NCBI RefSeq assembly: GCF_036226765.1
Contig: NZ_CP109017.1
Location: forward strand, 1,627,501 to 1,691,500
Source of the DNA: Streptomyces sp. NBC_00670
GTDB taxonomy: Bacteria; Actinomycetota; Actinomycetes; Streptomycetales; Streptomycetaceae
Direction: 5' to 3'
Length of the DNA stretch: 64,000 nucleotides
Positions within the stretch are counted from its first letter, which is position 1. Every line of letters begins with the position of its first letter. The notes under the pieces are model-generated. The model saw only the letters and a program-made list of their open reading frames with translations. It was not told the origin of the DNA and did no database searches. Positions 46,853 through 59,703 of this stretch are shown piece by piece. The translations under genes and the position numbers were made by a program.

Positions 46853-47053
46853 GTTTCGCCCCCGCCGCCCCTACCCTTCCCGTCCCTTCAAGGGGCTCGG
46901 CCCCTTGGACCCCGGGGGGGCGCGTTGTCGGGTGCGGGTGGGTGGGGGCTTCTCGCGCAGTTCCCCGCGCCCCTTAAGGGGCACGGTGAGTGCTCGCGCC
47001 CGCCGCGGCGGAGCCGCGCAGACAACACAGCCCCGCGCCCCTTAAGGGGCGCG
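46853..47053 (+). repeat. Composite dispersed repeat (B, A and C modules)
   Basis: Module B runs from 46853 (TTTCGCCCCCGCCGCCCCTA) through CAAGGGGCTCGGCCCCTTGG to the G run near 46921. The A core is at 46954. Module C is at 46981-47021, nearly identical to 2539-2578. A final CCCCGCGCCCCTTAAGGGGC at 47031-47050 forms a palindrome. The element reaches into the 3' end of the class II aldolase gene, whose last codons and TAA stop are part of it. Confidence 0.85.
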
Positions 47054-47761
47054 CTGCTGGCCGTAGGTGTGCAAGCGGGCCTTGACCTCGTTCAGTTGGT
47101 CGGGGGTCAGGAGGGTGGGTGGGCCTGCCGACGTTGCTGTGGCCGTGAGCCAGACGTGGCACATCCATTCGAGTTGGGCGGTGTGGTCATAGGCCTGGTC
47201 GAGGGTGGTGCCGTAGGCCAGGGTGCCGTGGTTCTGGAGGAGGCAGGCGGTGCGGTCGGTGAGGGCCTGGAGCACGTTGTCGGCCAGCTCGGGGGTGCCG
47301 TACGTGGCGTAGGGGGCGACCCGGACGGGGCCGCCCATGGCCGCGGCCATGTAGTGGATCAGCGGGAGCTCCCGGACGAGTGTGGAGACCGCCGTCGAGT
47401 GCACCGCGTGGGTGTGCACGACCGCACGTGCGTCGGTGGTGCGGTACACCGCGAGGTGCATGGGGAGTTCGCTGGTCGGCCGCAGTGTGCCGAGCACCTG
47501 GCGGCCGTCGAGTCCGACGCCGACCACGTCGTCGGGGCCCAGCCTGTCGTACGGCACTCCGGTGGGCGTGACCAGCACCGTGTCCCCGACCCGTACCGAC
47601 ACGTTGCCGGAGGTGCCGACGACCAGTCCGTCGGCGACCGTGCGGCGGGCGGTGGCGACGAGCGCCTCCCAGGCGTCGGCCACCCCGCCCTCGGCCGCCT
47701 CCCGCACCCGCACCCGTTCCCGCCGTTGCTCCCGTCCCGGGTTCTGCCGCTGCTCAGTCAT
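47042..47761 (-). CDS. Class II aldolase/adducin-family protein
   Basis: A 239-residue protein from ATG 47761. The phosphate-binding motif GTSGNVS is at residues 49-55, the catalytic acid E98 lies in TSELPMH, and zinc ligands H117 and H119 are in VVHTHAVHS, with a third His in LLQNHGTLA. All match L-fuculose-1-phosphate aldolase-type enzymes. The substrate is probably a small sugar phosphate. The last codons (QQRAP) and the stop codon come from the dispersed repeat at 47031-47053, so the natural C-terminus may have been altered. The open frame upstream to 47941 is not part of the family. Confidence 0.9.
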   Translation of the reverse strand: MTEQRQNPGREQRRERVRVREAAEGGVADAWEALVATARRTVADGLVVGTSGNVSVRVGDTVLVTPTGVPYDRLGPDDVVGVGLDGRQVLGTLRPTSELPMHLAVYRTTDARAVVHTHAVHSTAVSTLVRELPLIHYMAAAMGGPVRVAPYATYGTPELADNVLQALTDRTACLLQNHGTLAYGTTLDQAYDHTAQLEWMCHVWLTATATSAGPPTLLTPDQLNEVKARLHTYGQQRAP

Positions 47762-47959
47762 GGCGCGATCATGCCAGGTGCGCCGTGCGCGCCCGGCGCT
47801 CACGCCCGGCGCATACGCCCCTGAACGCGCCCCTATGAGCCGATTGGATGATGATTGGCCGATTTCCTCCCGTCTTCTACTACTCTCTGGGGCTCCTGCG
47901 GGGCCGTCCGTGCGCGACGGTTCCCGCGCCCGCGTGTCCACCGTCCCCCGGGGGGATCC

Positions 47960-48688
47960 ATGACCTCACGTCACGCTGCCCGCACCCTGACGCTCGCGCT
48001 CTGCGGTGCGCTGCTCGCCACGGGCGCGGCGGCGCCCGCCCGGGCCGTCGCCGCGGGCAAGCCGAAGGGGCACGACGTCTCCTCGCACCAGGGCGGCGTC
48101 GACTGGGCGAAGGCCAGGGCGGACGGGGCGGCGTTCGTCTACGTCAAGGCGACCGAGTCCACCGACTACCGCAGCCCCACCTTCAAGAAGCAGTACGACG
48201 GGGCGCGCGCCGCCGGGATCCTGCGCGGCGCATACCACTTCGCCGTGCCGGACCGGTCCTCCGGCGCCACGCAGGCGGCGTACTTCGTGCGCAACGGCGG
48301 CGCCTGGCGCGCGGACGGCCGGACGCTGCCGCCCGCGCTGGACATGGAGTACAACCCGTACGGATCGCACAAGTGCTACGGGCTGGGCAAGGCCGCCATG
48401 GTGCGCTGGATCAGAGCGTTCAGCGACGAGGTGCTGCGGCTGACCGGGCGCCGGCCCGTGCTGTACACCACGGCCAACTGGTGGCGGCTGTGCACCGGCG
48501 ACAGCACCGCCTTCGCCGCGGACCACGCGCTGTGGATCGCCCGGCACGGCACCTCCGGTACGGGGGCGCTGCCGGGCGGCTGGAACACCTGGACGTTCTG
48601 GCAGTACGCCACCGCCGGCACCCTGCCCGGCGACCAGAACCGCTTCAACGGCTCGCTCGCCGGGTTGAAACGGTTCGCGCGGGGCTGA
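47960..48688 (+). CDS. Secreted GH25 lysozyme (N-acetylmuramidase)
   Basis: A 242-residue precursor from ATG 47960 with GGGGGATCC upstream. Signal peptide at residues 1-31 (HAARTLTLALCGALLATGAAAPARA). The GH25 domain begins GHDVSSHQGGVDWAKAR (D39) and has the catalytic pair D128-x-E130 in PPALDMEYN. Later landmarks are YTTANWWRLCTGDSTAF and WQYATAGTLPGDQNRFNG. It should cleave the glycan strands of peptidoglycan outside the cell. No cell-wall-binding domain is fused. The pit gene follows after 148 bases. Confidence 0.94.
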   Translation: MTSRHAARTLTLALCGALLATGAAAPARAVAAGKPKGHDVSSHQGGVDWAKARADGAAFVYVKATESTDYRSPTFKKQYDGARAAGILRGAYHFAVPDRSSGATQAAYFVRNGGAWRADGRTLPPALDMEYNPYGSHKCYGLGKAAMVRWIRAFSDEVLRLTGRRPVLYTTANWWRLCTGDSTAFAADHALWIARHGTSGTGALPGGWNTWTFWQYATAGTLPGDQNRFNGSLAGLKRFARG

Positions 48689-48767
48689 CGCGGGGCGGCG
48701 GGTGCGCGGACACCGCCGGAAAGCGGAATCGCGGCACCCCGTTCGGGTCACCGCACCGCCCGCCCTC

Positions 48768-48800
48768 GTTCACCTGCCGTTCACCCAGGTTGCCTACCGT
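48768..48800 (+). promoter_or_regulatory. PHO box (PhoP direct repeats) upstream of the phosphate permease
   Basis: Two 11-base direct repeats, GTTCACCTGCC (48768-48778) and GTTCACCCAGG (48779-48789), lie head to tail and are followed by a weaker third unit (TTGCCTACCGT). This is the classic Streptomyces PhoP-binding pattern (GTTCACC units every 11 bases). The box is 37-69 bases upstream of the permease start. Confidence 0.88.
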
Positions 48801-48836
48801 CCAGGTGACACTGACGTCCAACAGAAGCCTGGGTAA

Positions 48837-50117
48837 ATGGAACACATCACGCTCCTCCTGGGTATCGTGATTGTCACCGCACTCGTGTTCGATTTCACGA
48901 ACGGTTTCCACGACACAGCCAACGCGATGGCCACCACCATCTCGACCGGCGCCCTGAGGCCCAAGACGGCGGTGGCCATGTCCGCCGTGCTGAACCTCGT
49001 CGGCGCGTTCCTCTCCGTGGAGGTCGCCAAGACGATCTCCGGCGGCATCATCAACGAAGAGGGCCTGCGGACCGAAGTGATCTTCGCCGCCCTCGTCGGC
49101 GCGATCCTGTGGAACCTGCTGACCTGGCTGCTGGGTCTGCCCTCCAGTTCCTCCCACGCACTGTTCGGCGGTCTGATCGGCGCGGCGGTCATGTCGGCCG
49201 GCTGGTCGTCGGTGAACGGCTCGACCGTCGTCACCAAGGTCCTCATCCCGGCGGTCGCCGCGCCCGTCGTGGCCGGGCTGGCCGCGATGCTCGCGACCCG
49301 GCTGACGTACGCGATCGGCAACCGGGCCGACGAGAAGGCCACCGCGAAGGGGTACCGGGCCGGGCAGATCGCCTCGGCCGGGCTGGTCTCGCTCGCGCAC
49401 GGCACCAACGACGCGCAGAAGACCATGGGCATCATCACCCTCGCCCTGGTCACCGGAGGCGTTCTCGCGCCCGGCTCCAACCCGCCGATGTGGGTCATCT
49501 TCTCGGCCGGTACGGCGATAGCGCTCGGCACGTATCTGGGTGGCTGGCGGATCATCCGCACCCTCGGCAAGGGGCTGACGGATCTGGCGCCGCCGCAGGG
49601 GTTCGCCGCGCAGACCAGTGCGGCGACGGCGATCCTCGCCTCCTCGCACATCGGTTTCTCCCTTTCCACCACCCAGGTCTGCTCCGGTGCGGTGATGGGC
49701 TCCGGGCTCGGGCGGCGGGGCGGGGTGGTCCGCTGGTCCACCGCGACCCGGATGTTCGTCGCCTGGTGTCTGACGCTGCCGGCGGCGGGGCTGGTCGGGG
49801 CGGGGGCGGAGTTCCTCACGAAGCAGGGGACGTGGGGGACGGTGGTCACGGGTGCGCTGTTGGTGGCGGGGGCCGGGACGATCTGGGTGCTGTCGCGGCG
49901 GACGCCGGTGACCGTGGACAACGTCAATGAACTCGACGCGGGTGAGGCCGGCTCCGGTGCCGTCGAGTCGCCGGGGGTGGTGACCGCGGCGATCGCCGCG
50001 GTGGCGCCGCCGCCGGTGGGGGTGCCCCCGGCGGGGGCGGGGTTGCAGGCGACCATTCCCGCGCCGGCCGCCGATGCGGGGCCGGCCGCGGAACCCAACC
50101 GTGCGGCCACGGTGTAA
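48837..50117 (+). CDS. pitH2: Low-affinity inorganic phosphate transporter, Pit family
   Basis: A 426-residue membrane protein starting MEHITLLLGIVIVTALVFDFTNGFHDTANAMATTISTGAL, with the PiT signature (GFHDTANAMATTIS) and the second, SLAHGTNDAQKTMGIITLAL. About ten membrane segments are visible. The C-terminal 50 residues are Ala/Pro-rich and likely cytoplasmic. It moves metal-phosphate with protons. The PHO box just upstream implies PhoP control, and from memory S. coelicolor PitH2 is PhoP-dependent in this chromosome region. A small membrane protein gene follows 12 bases after. Confidence 0.94.
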   Translation: MEHITLLLGIVIVTALVFDFTNGFHDTANAMATTISTGALRPKTAVAMSAVLNLVGAFLSVEVAKTISGGIINEEGLRTEVIFAALVGAILWNLLTWLLGLPSSSSHALFGGLIGAAVMSAGWSSVNGSTVVTKVLIPAVAAPVVAGLAAMLATRLTYAIGNRADEKATAKGYRAGQIASAGLVSLAHGTNDAQKTMGIITLALVTGGVLAPGSNPPMWVIFSAGTAIALGTYLGGWRIIRTLGKGLTDLAPPQGFAAQTSAATAILASSHIGFSLSTTQVCSGAVMGSGLGRRGGVVRWSTATRMFVAWCLTLPAAGLVGAGAEFLTKQGTWGTVVTGALLVAGAGTIWVLSRRTPVTVDNVNELDAGEAGSGAVESPGVVTAAIAAVAPPPVGVPPAGAGLQATIPAPAADAGPAAEPNRAATV

Positions 50118-50129
50118 GGAGCGGACGGC

Positions 50130-50345
50130 ATGAAGATCGACTGGGTTGCGCTGGGTTCCGTGTTCGGGGTCTCGCTCGTGGTGACGGTGGGGCTGGTGGG
50201 GTTGTTCACGCTCGGGATCGTGGGGCTGACGAAGAGGGAGTCGGCGCGGGGTGGGGGGGCCGTGCTTGCCGCGACGGGAGCGTACGTGTGCTTTGCCGCG
50301 TGTGCGGCGGCTGTGGCGTACGGGATTCATCTGATCGTGGCGTAG
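50130..50345 (+). CDS. Small two-span membrane protein behind pit
   Basis: A 71-residue protein from ATG 50130, after GGAGCGGACGGC. It has two membrane segments (WVALGSVFGVSLVVTVGLVGLFTLGIVGL and AYVCFAACAAAVAYGIHLIV) joined by a basic loop (TKRESARGGG). It starts 12 bases after the pit stop, so it belongs to the same transcript and may assist the permease. I do not recognise a named family. Confidence 0.82.
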   Translation: MKIDWVALGSVFGVSLVVTVGLVGLFTLGIVGLTKRESARGGGAVLAATGAYVCFAACAAAVAYGIHLIVA

Positions 50346-50408
50346 CCGGAGCCGTGGTCGTGTTGTAGCCGTGGTCGTGTTGTAGCCGTGGTGGTGGGCG
50401 GGGGTGGG

Positions 50409-50625
50409 TTTTTTTCGCCCCCGCCGCCCCTACCCTTCCCGTCCCTCAAGGGGCGCTGCCCCTTGGACCCCCGGGGGGGGGTGGGGAGTTGGGGTGGGTG
50501 GGAGAGGGCGCCTGAGAGCTCGGGTGGGTGGGGTTCTTGGGCGGGTGCGGGCTCGTTGTGGCTTGTCGCGCAGTTGCCCGCGCCCCTCATGGGGCGCGGC
50601 TCTTGCGTTCGTCGCGCCCCGCGCC
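50409..50625 (+). repeat. Composite dispersed repeat (B, spacer, A)
   Basis: Module B starts at 50411 (TTTTTCGCCCCCGCCGCCCC) and contains CAAGGGGCGCTGCCCCTTGG. The spacer holds GTGGGAGAGGGCGCCTGAG and GGCGGGTGCGGGCTCGTTG. The A core variant is at 50567-50587, followed by CATGGGGCGCGG, so an imperfect hairpin can form. It lies between the pit operon and the cobalamin riboswitch and would insulate them. Confidence 0.85.
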
Positions 50626-50699
50626 CCTTACGGGCCACCGTTCCGCGGCGGGTTCGTGGTGGGGGGTGTGGGACTTCGCACAGCAGGTCAGGGGCAGGT

Positions 50700-50850
50700 T
50701 GACCTGTTGTGCGGGCGCGTGGTGGACTGCCGGGGCCAATGCGGCGGCAGGAGAGGAAGCCGGTGGAAATCCGGCGCGGTCCCGCCACTGTCACCGGGGT
50801 AGGAATCCCGGGAGCCAGGAACTCTCACCGCCGGTCTCGTCGAACCAGGG
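50700..50850 (+). ncRNA. Cobalamin riboswitch
   Basis: The aptamer core is clear: GGAAGCCGGTGGAAATCCGGC (about 50755-50775), GCGGTCCCGCCACTGT (50776-50791) and the B12 box AGCCAGGAACTCTCACCGCC (50813-50832). Ends are approximate. Adenosylcobalamin binding is expected to lower expression of the downstream biosynthesis genes. The position, just upstream of cobD and the whole cobD-cobI block, suits control of the cluster. Regulation of translation of the small frame at 50881 is likely, because no T-run terminator follows. Confidence 0.92.
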
Positions 50851-50880
50851 CGTGGACACCCTGAGTGAGGACATATCGCC

Positions 50881-50940
50881 ATGCGCGGCTGCCGACCGAG
50901 GTTCACCAGCGACACCTTGACCGATCCCACGGCCGGCTGA
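50881..50940 (+). CDS. Candidate 19-residue upstream ORF coupling the riboswitch to cobD
   Basis: ATG 50881 opens a 19-codon frame (MRGCRPRFTSDTLTDPTAG) with GAGTGAGGAC about nine bases upstream. Its stop TGA (50938-50940) is four bases before the cobD GTG start, which has no ribosome site of its own. This arrangement suggests that cobD is translated by ribosomes finishing the small frame. Confidence 0.45.
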   Translation: MRGCRPRFTSDTLTDPTAG

Positions 50941-50944
50941 CCCC

Positions 50945-51898
50945 GTGGGTGCCGAACGCTTCGCGTACGGCGCCACCGCCGGCCTCCTCGGCGACCTGCT
51001 CCTCGGCGATCCGCGCCGCGGGCATCCGGTCGCCGTGTTCGGCCGTGCCGCGGCCGCCGTGGAGCGCGGGCTCTGGCGCGACCACCGTGGCTGGGGCGCG
51101 CTGCACACCGTCGTGTGCGCCGGTGGCGCCACGGCGCTCGGAGCCGTCGCCGCGCGCGCCGTACGCCGCTCCCCCGCCGCCTCGATCGCCCTGACCGCGA
51201 CCGCCACCTGGGCCGTCGTCGGCGGCACCTCGCTCGTCCGCGAGGCGCGGGCCGTCGGGCGGGCGCTGGAGGCCGGTGACGTGGACGCCGCCCGGGCGCG
51301 GCTGCCGCATCTGTGCGGACGCGACCCGCAGGCGCTGGACGCCGACGGGATCGCGCGGGCGGTCGTCGAGTCCGTCGCCGAGAACACCTCCGACGCCGTC
51401 GTCGGCGCCCTGGTGTGGGGCGCCGTCGCCGGTGTGCCGGGGCTGCTCGGCTTCCGGGCCGTCAACACGCTGGACGCCATGGTGGGTCACCGCTCCCCCC
51501 GTCATCTGCGCTACGGCTGGGCCTCCGCACGCCTGGACGACCTCGCCGGTGCGCCGGGGGCGCGGCTCACCGCCGTCCTCGCGGCCGTCGCCGGACCGGA
51601 CCCCCGGGGTGCGGTACGGGCCTGGCGGGCGGACGCGTCCCGGCATCCGAGCCCCAACGCCGGTCCCGTGGAGGCGTCCTTCGCGGGGGCGCTCGGGGTG
51701 CGGCTCGGCGGCACCTTGTCCTACGCGGGGCGTGTGGAGCACCGTCCGGTCCTCAACGGCACCGGGCGCGCCGTGCGGACGGACGACATCGAGCGCGCGG
51801 CGCGGCTCTCCCGACGCGTGAGCTGGCTCGCGCTGGGCGTGTGCGCGGGCGTGCGGCTCGTGTTCGGGCGCCGTCGGACGAAGGGACGTATGTCATGA
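50945..51898 (+). CDS. cobD: Cobalamin biosynthesis protein CobD (CbiB)
   Basis: A 317-residue membrane enzyme from GTG 50945, the only start in its frame after a stop at 50918. It attaches (R)-1-aminopropan-2-ol (or its phosphate) to adenosylcobyric acid. Landmarks: [27 protein letters not shown] at the N-terminus, [43 protein letters not shown] and [32 protein letters not shown] region near residue 240 (read RHPSPNAG). Several membrane segments are present. It is first in the cob operon behind the cobalamin riboswitch and overlaps cobQ by 4 bases. Confidence 0.95.
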   Translation: MGAERFAYGATAGLLGDLLLGDPRRGHPVAVFGRAAAAVERGLWRDHRGWGALHTVVCAGGATALGAVAARAVRRSPAASIALTATATWAVVGGTSLVREARAVGRALEAGDVDAARARLPHLCGRDPQALDADGIARAVVESVAENTSDAVVGALVWGAVAGVPGLLGFRAVNTLDAMVGHRSPRHLRYGWASARLDDLAGAPGARLTAVLAAVAGPDPRGAVRAWRADASRHPSPNAGPVEASFAGALGVRLGGTLSYAGRVEHRPVLNGTGRAVRTDDIERAARLSRRVSWLALGVCAGVRLVFGRRRTKGRMS

Positions 51899-53423
51899 GC
51901 GGCGGCACCGACCGTCGGCCGGGCGGCGGGCTGCTCGTCGCCGGAACCACCTCCGACGCCGGGAAGAGCGTCGTCACCGCCGGTATCTGCCGGTGGCTGG
52001 CGCGGCAGGGCGTCAAGGTCGCGCCGTTCAAGGCGCAGAACATGTCCCTCAACTCGTTCGTCACCCGCGAGGGCGCCGAGATCGGGCGCGCGCAGGCCAT
52101 GCAGGCCCAGGCGTGCCGGATCGAGCCGACCGCGCTGATGAACCCCGTCCTGCTGAAGCCGGGCGGCGAGCGCAGCAGCCAGGTCGTGCTGCTCGGCCGG
52201 CCGGTCGGCGAGATGAGCGCCCGCGGCTACCACGGCGGCCGGCAGCAGCGGTTGCTCGGCACCGTGCTCGACTCCCTGGCCGAGCTGCGCGCCACGTACG
52301 ACGCGGTGATCTGCGAGGGCGCGGGCAGCCCCGCCGAGATCAATCTGCGCCGTACCGACATCGTCAACATGGGGATCGCGCGCAACGCGAAGCTCCCCGT
52401 GGTCGTCGTCGGCGACATCGACCGGGGCGGCGTCTTCGCCTCCTTCTTCGGCACCGTCGCCCTGCTCTCTCCCGAGGACCAGGAGCTGGTCGCCGGGTTC
52501 CTCGTCAACAAGTTCCGGGGCGACGTCTCGCTCCTCGAACCCGGCCTCGACATGCTGCACGGCCTCACCGGCCGCTCCACCTACGGCGTCCTGCCGTTCC
52601 GGCACGGACTCGGCATCGATGAAGAGGATGGACTCAGGGTGTCGCTGCGCGGCACCGTACGGGAGTCGAACACCGCGCCGCCGGTCGGCGAGGACGTGCT
52701 GCGGGTCGCCGTGTGCGCGGTCCCGCTGATGTCCAACTTCACGGACGTCGACGCGCTCGCCGCCGAACCCGGCGTCGTCGTGCGGTTCGTGGACCGGCCG
52801 GAGGAGCTGGCCGACGCCGATCTCGTGGTGGTTCCGGGGACCCGGGGGACGGTCCGCGCCCTGGAGTGGCTGCGGGAGCGGGGGCTCGCGGACGCGCTGC
52901 GGCGCAGGGCGGCCGAGGGGCGGCCGGTGCTCGGGATCTGCGGCGGCTTCCAGATCCTCGGCGAACGCATCGAGGACGAGGTCGAGTCGCGCGCCGGGCG
53001 GGTGGACGGCCTCGGGGTGCTGCCCGTACGGGTCCGGTTCGCCCCCGGGAAGACCCTCGCCCGGCCCGTCGGCGAGGCCCTCGGCGAGCCCGTCGAGGGG
53101 TACGAGATCCACCACGGGGTCGCCGACGTCACCGGCGGAGAAGCGTTCTTGGACGGCTGCCGGGTCGGCGCCGTCTGGGGCACGCACTGGCACGGCTCGC
53201 TGGAGTCGGACGGTTTCCGGCGCGCCTTCCTGCGCGAGGTGGCCGCCGCCGCAGGCCGCCGCTTCGTCCCCGCCCCGGACACGTCGTTCGCCGCGCTCCG
53301 CGAGGAGCAGCTCGACCGGCTAGGCGACCTGATCGAACAGCACGCGGACACGGACGCGCTGTGGCGGCTCATCGAGTCCGGCGCGCCGCAAGGACTGCCC
53401 TTCATCCCACCGGGAGCGCCCGC

Positions 53424-53427
<4 letters not shown>
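51895..53427 (+). CDS. cobQ: Adenosylcobyric acid synthase (glutamine-hydrolysing)
   Basis: A 510-residue enzyme from ATG 51895. It amidates four side chains of adenosylcobyrinic acid a,c-diamide. The N-terminal synthetase domain has the P-loop GTTSDAGKS at residues 17-25, KAQNMSLNS and [15 protein letters not shown]. The C-terminal class I glutamine amidotransferase domain has the nucleophile C349 ([12 protein letters not shown]) and H433 in GTHWHGSLE. It overlaps cobD upstream and cobN downstream by 4 bases each. Note the divergent Cys/His pair of the CobQ subfamily. Confidence 0.97.
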
Positions 53428-57076
<3,649 letters not shown>

Positions 57077-57080
<4 letters not shown>

Positions 57081-59104
57081 GTACCCCCTTTCCGTTCACG
57101 GCCGTTGTCGGCCAGGACGACCTGCGGCTCGCGCTGCTGCTGAACGCGGTGTCCCCGGCAGTCGGCGGCGTGCTGGTGCGCGGCGAGAAGGGCACCGCCA
57201 AGAGCACCGCCGTGCGGGCGCTCTCCGCGCTCCTGCCCGCCGTGGACGTCGTCTCCGGGTGCCGGTTCTCGTGCGATCCCGCCGCGCCGGACCCCGCGTG
57301 CCCGGACGGGCCGCACGAGGGCGGGGCGTTCGAGTCCCGTGCCGCCCGCATGGTCGAGCTGCCCGTCGGGGCCTCCGAGGACCGGCTGGTGGGCGCGCTC
57401 GACATCGAGCGGGCGCTCGCGGAGGGCGTGAAGGCGTTCGAGCCGGGGCTGCTCGCCGACGCACACCGGGGCATCCTCTATGTCGACGAGGTCAACCTCC
57501 TGCACGACCACCTCGTGGACCTTCTGCTCGACGCCGCCGCGATGGGCGCCTCGTACGTCGAGCGTGAGGGCGTCTCCGTACGGCATGCGGCGCGGTTCCT
57601 GCTCGTCGGGACGATGAACCCCGAAGAGGGCGAGCTGCGGCCGCAGTTGCTCGACCGGTTCGGGCTGACGGTCGAGGTCGCCGCCTCGCGCGAGCCCGAC
57701 CAGCGGGTGGAGGTCGTACGGCGGCGGCTCGCGTACGACGACGACCCCGCCGGGTTCGCCGCGCGGTGGGCGGACGACGAGGCCACCGTACGACAACGGA
57801 TCGTCGCCGCACGGCAGTTGCTGCCGTCGGTGCGGCTCGGCGACGGGGCGCTGCGGCAGATCGCGGCGACGTGCGCGGCGTTCGAGGTGGACGGGATGCG
57901 GGCCGACATCGTGATGGCGCGGACGGCCACCGCGCTGGCCGCCTGGGCGGGGCGGACCGACGTGCTCGCCGAGGACGTACGGCAGGCCGCGCTGCTGGCC
58001 CTCCCCCACCGGCGCCGCCGCAATCCCTTCGACGCGCCCGGGCTCGACGAGGACAAGCTCGACGAGACGCTGGAGGAGTTCGGCGGGTCGGACGGGTCCG
58101 ACGGCGACGACGATCCGGACCCGGACGACAACGGGCCCGGCGGTGGCGGCGGTCGGCCCGCCCCCGAGGACGGCGGCCCCGAGGGCGGGGACACCGCCGC
58201 GCGGCCCGAGGCGGGCGACGGCGGTGAGCCGCAGCCGTCCGGTGCGGGCGCCGGCGAGCAGTCGCCGGTCAGGGCCGCCGAGCCCTTCCGTACGAAGGTG
58301 CTCAGCGTCCCCGGCCTCGGCGAGGGCGCCGCCGGGCGGCGCTCGCGGGCGCGGACCGAGCACGGGCGCACGACGGGCGCCCGGCGGCCCCGGGGCACCC
58401 TGACCAAGCTGCATCTGGCGGCGACGGTACAGGCCGCCGCGCCGCATCAGCGGGCGCGGGGGCGGTCCGGTCCCGGGCTGGTCGTACGGCGGGACGATCT
58501 GCGGCAGGCGACCCGCGAGGGACGTGAGGGCAACCTCGTGCTGTTCGTCGTGGACGCCTCCGGGTCGATGGCGGCGCGGCAGCGGATGAGCGCCGTGAAG
58601 GGTGCGGTGCTGTCGCTGCTCCTGGACGCCTATCAGCGGCGGGACAAGGTGGGCCTTGTGACCTTCCGGGGTGCCTCGGGCGAGGTGGCGCTGCCGCCGA
58701 CCTCCTCCGTGGACGCGGCGGCGGCCCGACTCGAGTCGTTGCCGACCGGTGGGCGCACCCCGCTGGCGGCCGGGCTGCTGAAGGCGCACGAGGTGCTGCG
58801 GGTGGAGCGGCTGCGGGACCCCGCGCGGCGGGCGCTGGTCGTGGTGGTGACGGACGGACGGGCCACCGGCGGCCCGGACCCGGTCGCGCTGGCCTCGCGG
58901 GCGGCGGGGCTGTTCGCCGCCGAGGGAACCGCCTCCGTGGTCGTGGACTGCGAGTCGGGGCCGGTACGGCTGGGGCTGGCCGGGCGGGTCGCGGACGACC
59001 TGGGCGGTACGGCGGTGACGTTGGACGAGCTGCGGGCGGACTCGATCGCCGGGCTGGTGCGGGACGCGCAGGGTGCGCGGAAGATCCAGAGGAGGGCCGC
59101 GTAA
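57077..59104 (+). CDS. Fused ChlI/ChlD-type chelatase ATPase (cobaltochelatase partner)
   Basis: A 675-residue protein from GTG 57077. The N-terminal AAA+ (ChlI-like) domain has Walker A GEKGTAKS at residues 36-43 and Walker B GILYVDEVNLL, with the RPQLLDRFGL sensor region. An acidic Pro/Gly linker (about residues 330-395, DGDDDPDPDDNGPGGGG) leads to the C-terminal ChlD-like VWA domain, with MIDAS motif D491-A-S-G-S (VVDASGSMAARQRMS). It should hydrolyse ATP to drive CobN. Such single-chain versions replace CobS/CobT in actinobacteria. Position between cobN and cobO, with overlaps on both sides, supports this. Confidence 0.93.
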
Positions 59105-59703
59105 TGCCGCAGGGACAGCCGAGTGTCGTACCGGACGACGGTCTGACGACCCGTCAGCGGCGCAACCGGCCGCTGGTGGTCGTGCACACGGGGGTGGGGA
59201 AGGGCAAGTCCACCGCCGCGTTCGGGCTGGCCCTGCGCGCCTGGAACCAGGGGTGGCCGATCGGGGTGTTCCAGTTCGTCAAGTCGGCGAAGTGGAAGGT
59301 CGGCGAGGAGAACGCGCTGCGGGTGCTGGGGGCGTCCGGCGAGGGCGGCTCCGTCGACTGGCACAAGATGGGCGAGGGCTGGTCGTGGGTCCAGCGGGAC
59401 GCGCAGATGGACAACGAGGAGAAGGCGCGCGAGGGCTGGGAGCAGGTCAAGCGTGACCTGGCCGCCGAGACGTACAAGCTGTACGTCCTCGACGAGTTCG
59501 CGTATCCGATGCACTGGGGGTGGGTCGACACCGACGAGGTGATCGACGTGCTGCGGCACCGTCCCGGCACCCAGCATGTCGTGATCACGGGGCGGAACGC
59601 GCCGGAGAAGCTGGTGGACCTCGCCGACCTGGTGACCGACATGTCCAAGGTCAAGCATCCGATGGACGTCGGTCAGAAGGGCCAGAGGGGCATCGAGTGG
59701 TGA
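59104..59703 (+). CDS. cobO: Cob(I)yrinic acid a,c-diamide adenosyltransferase
   Basis: A 199-residue ATP-binding enzyme from ATG 59104; its first base is the last base of the previous stop codon. The P-loop is GVGKGKST at residues 30-37, and VLDEFAYPMHWGWVD and VVITGRNAPEKLVDLADLVTDM match CobO/BtuR. It attaches the 5'-deoxyadenosyl group to cobalt. The order chelatase-cobO-cobB follows the pathway. It overlaps cobB by 4 bases. Confidence 0.97.
   Translation: MPQGQPSVVPDDGLTTRQRRNRPLVVVHTGVGKGKSTAAFGLALRAWNQGWPIGVFQFVKSAKWKVGEENALRVLGASGEGGSVDWHKMGEGWSWVQRDAQMDNEEKAREGWEQVKRDLAAETYKLYVLDEFAYPMHWGWVDTDEVIDVLRHRPGTQHVVITGRNAPEKLVDLADLVTDMSKVKHPMDVGQKGQRGIEW

Noticed and set aside
46841..47045. 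Apparent ORFs inside the composite repeats, suggesting a transposase
   Set aside because: The frames are low complexity, differ between copies and carry no recognisable domain; they result from stop-poor GC-rich palindromes.
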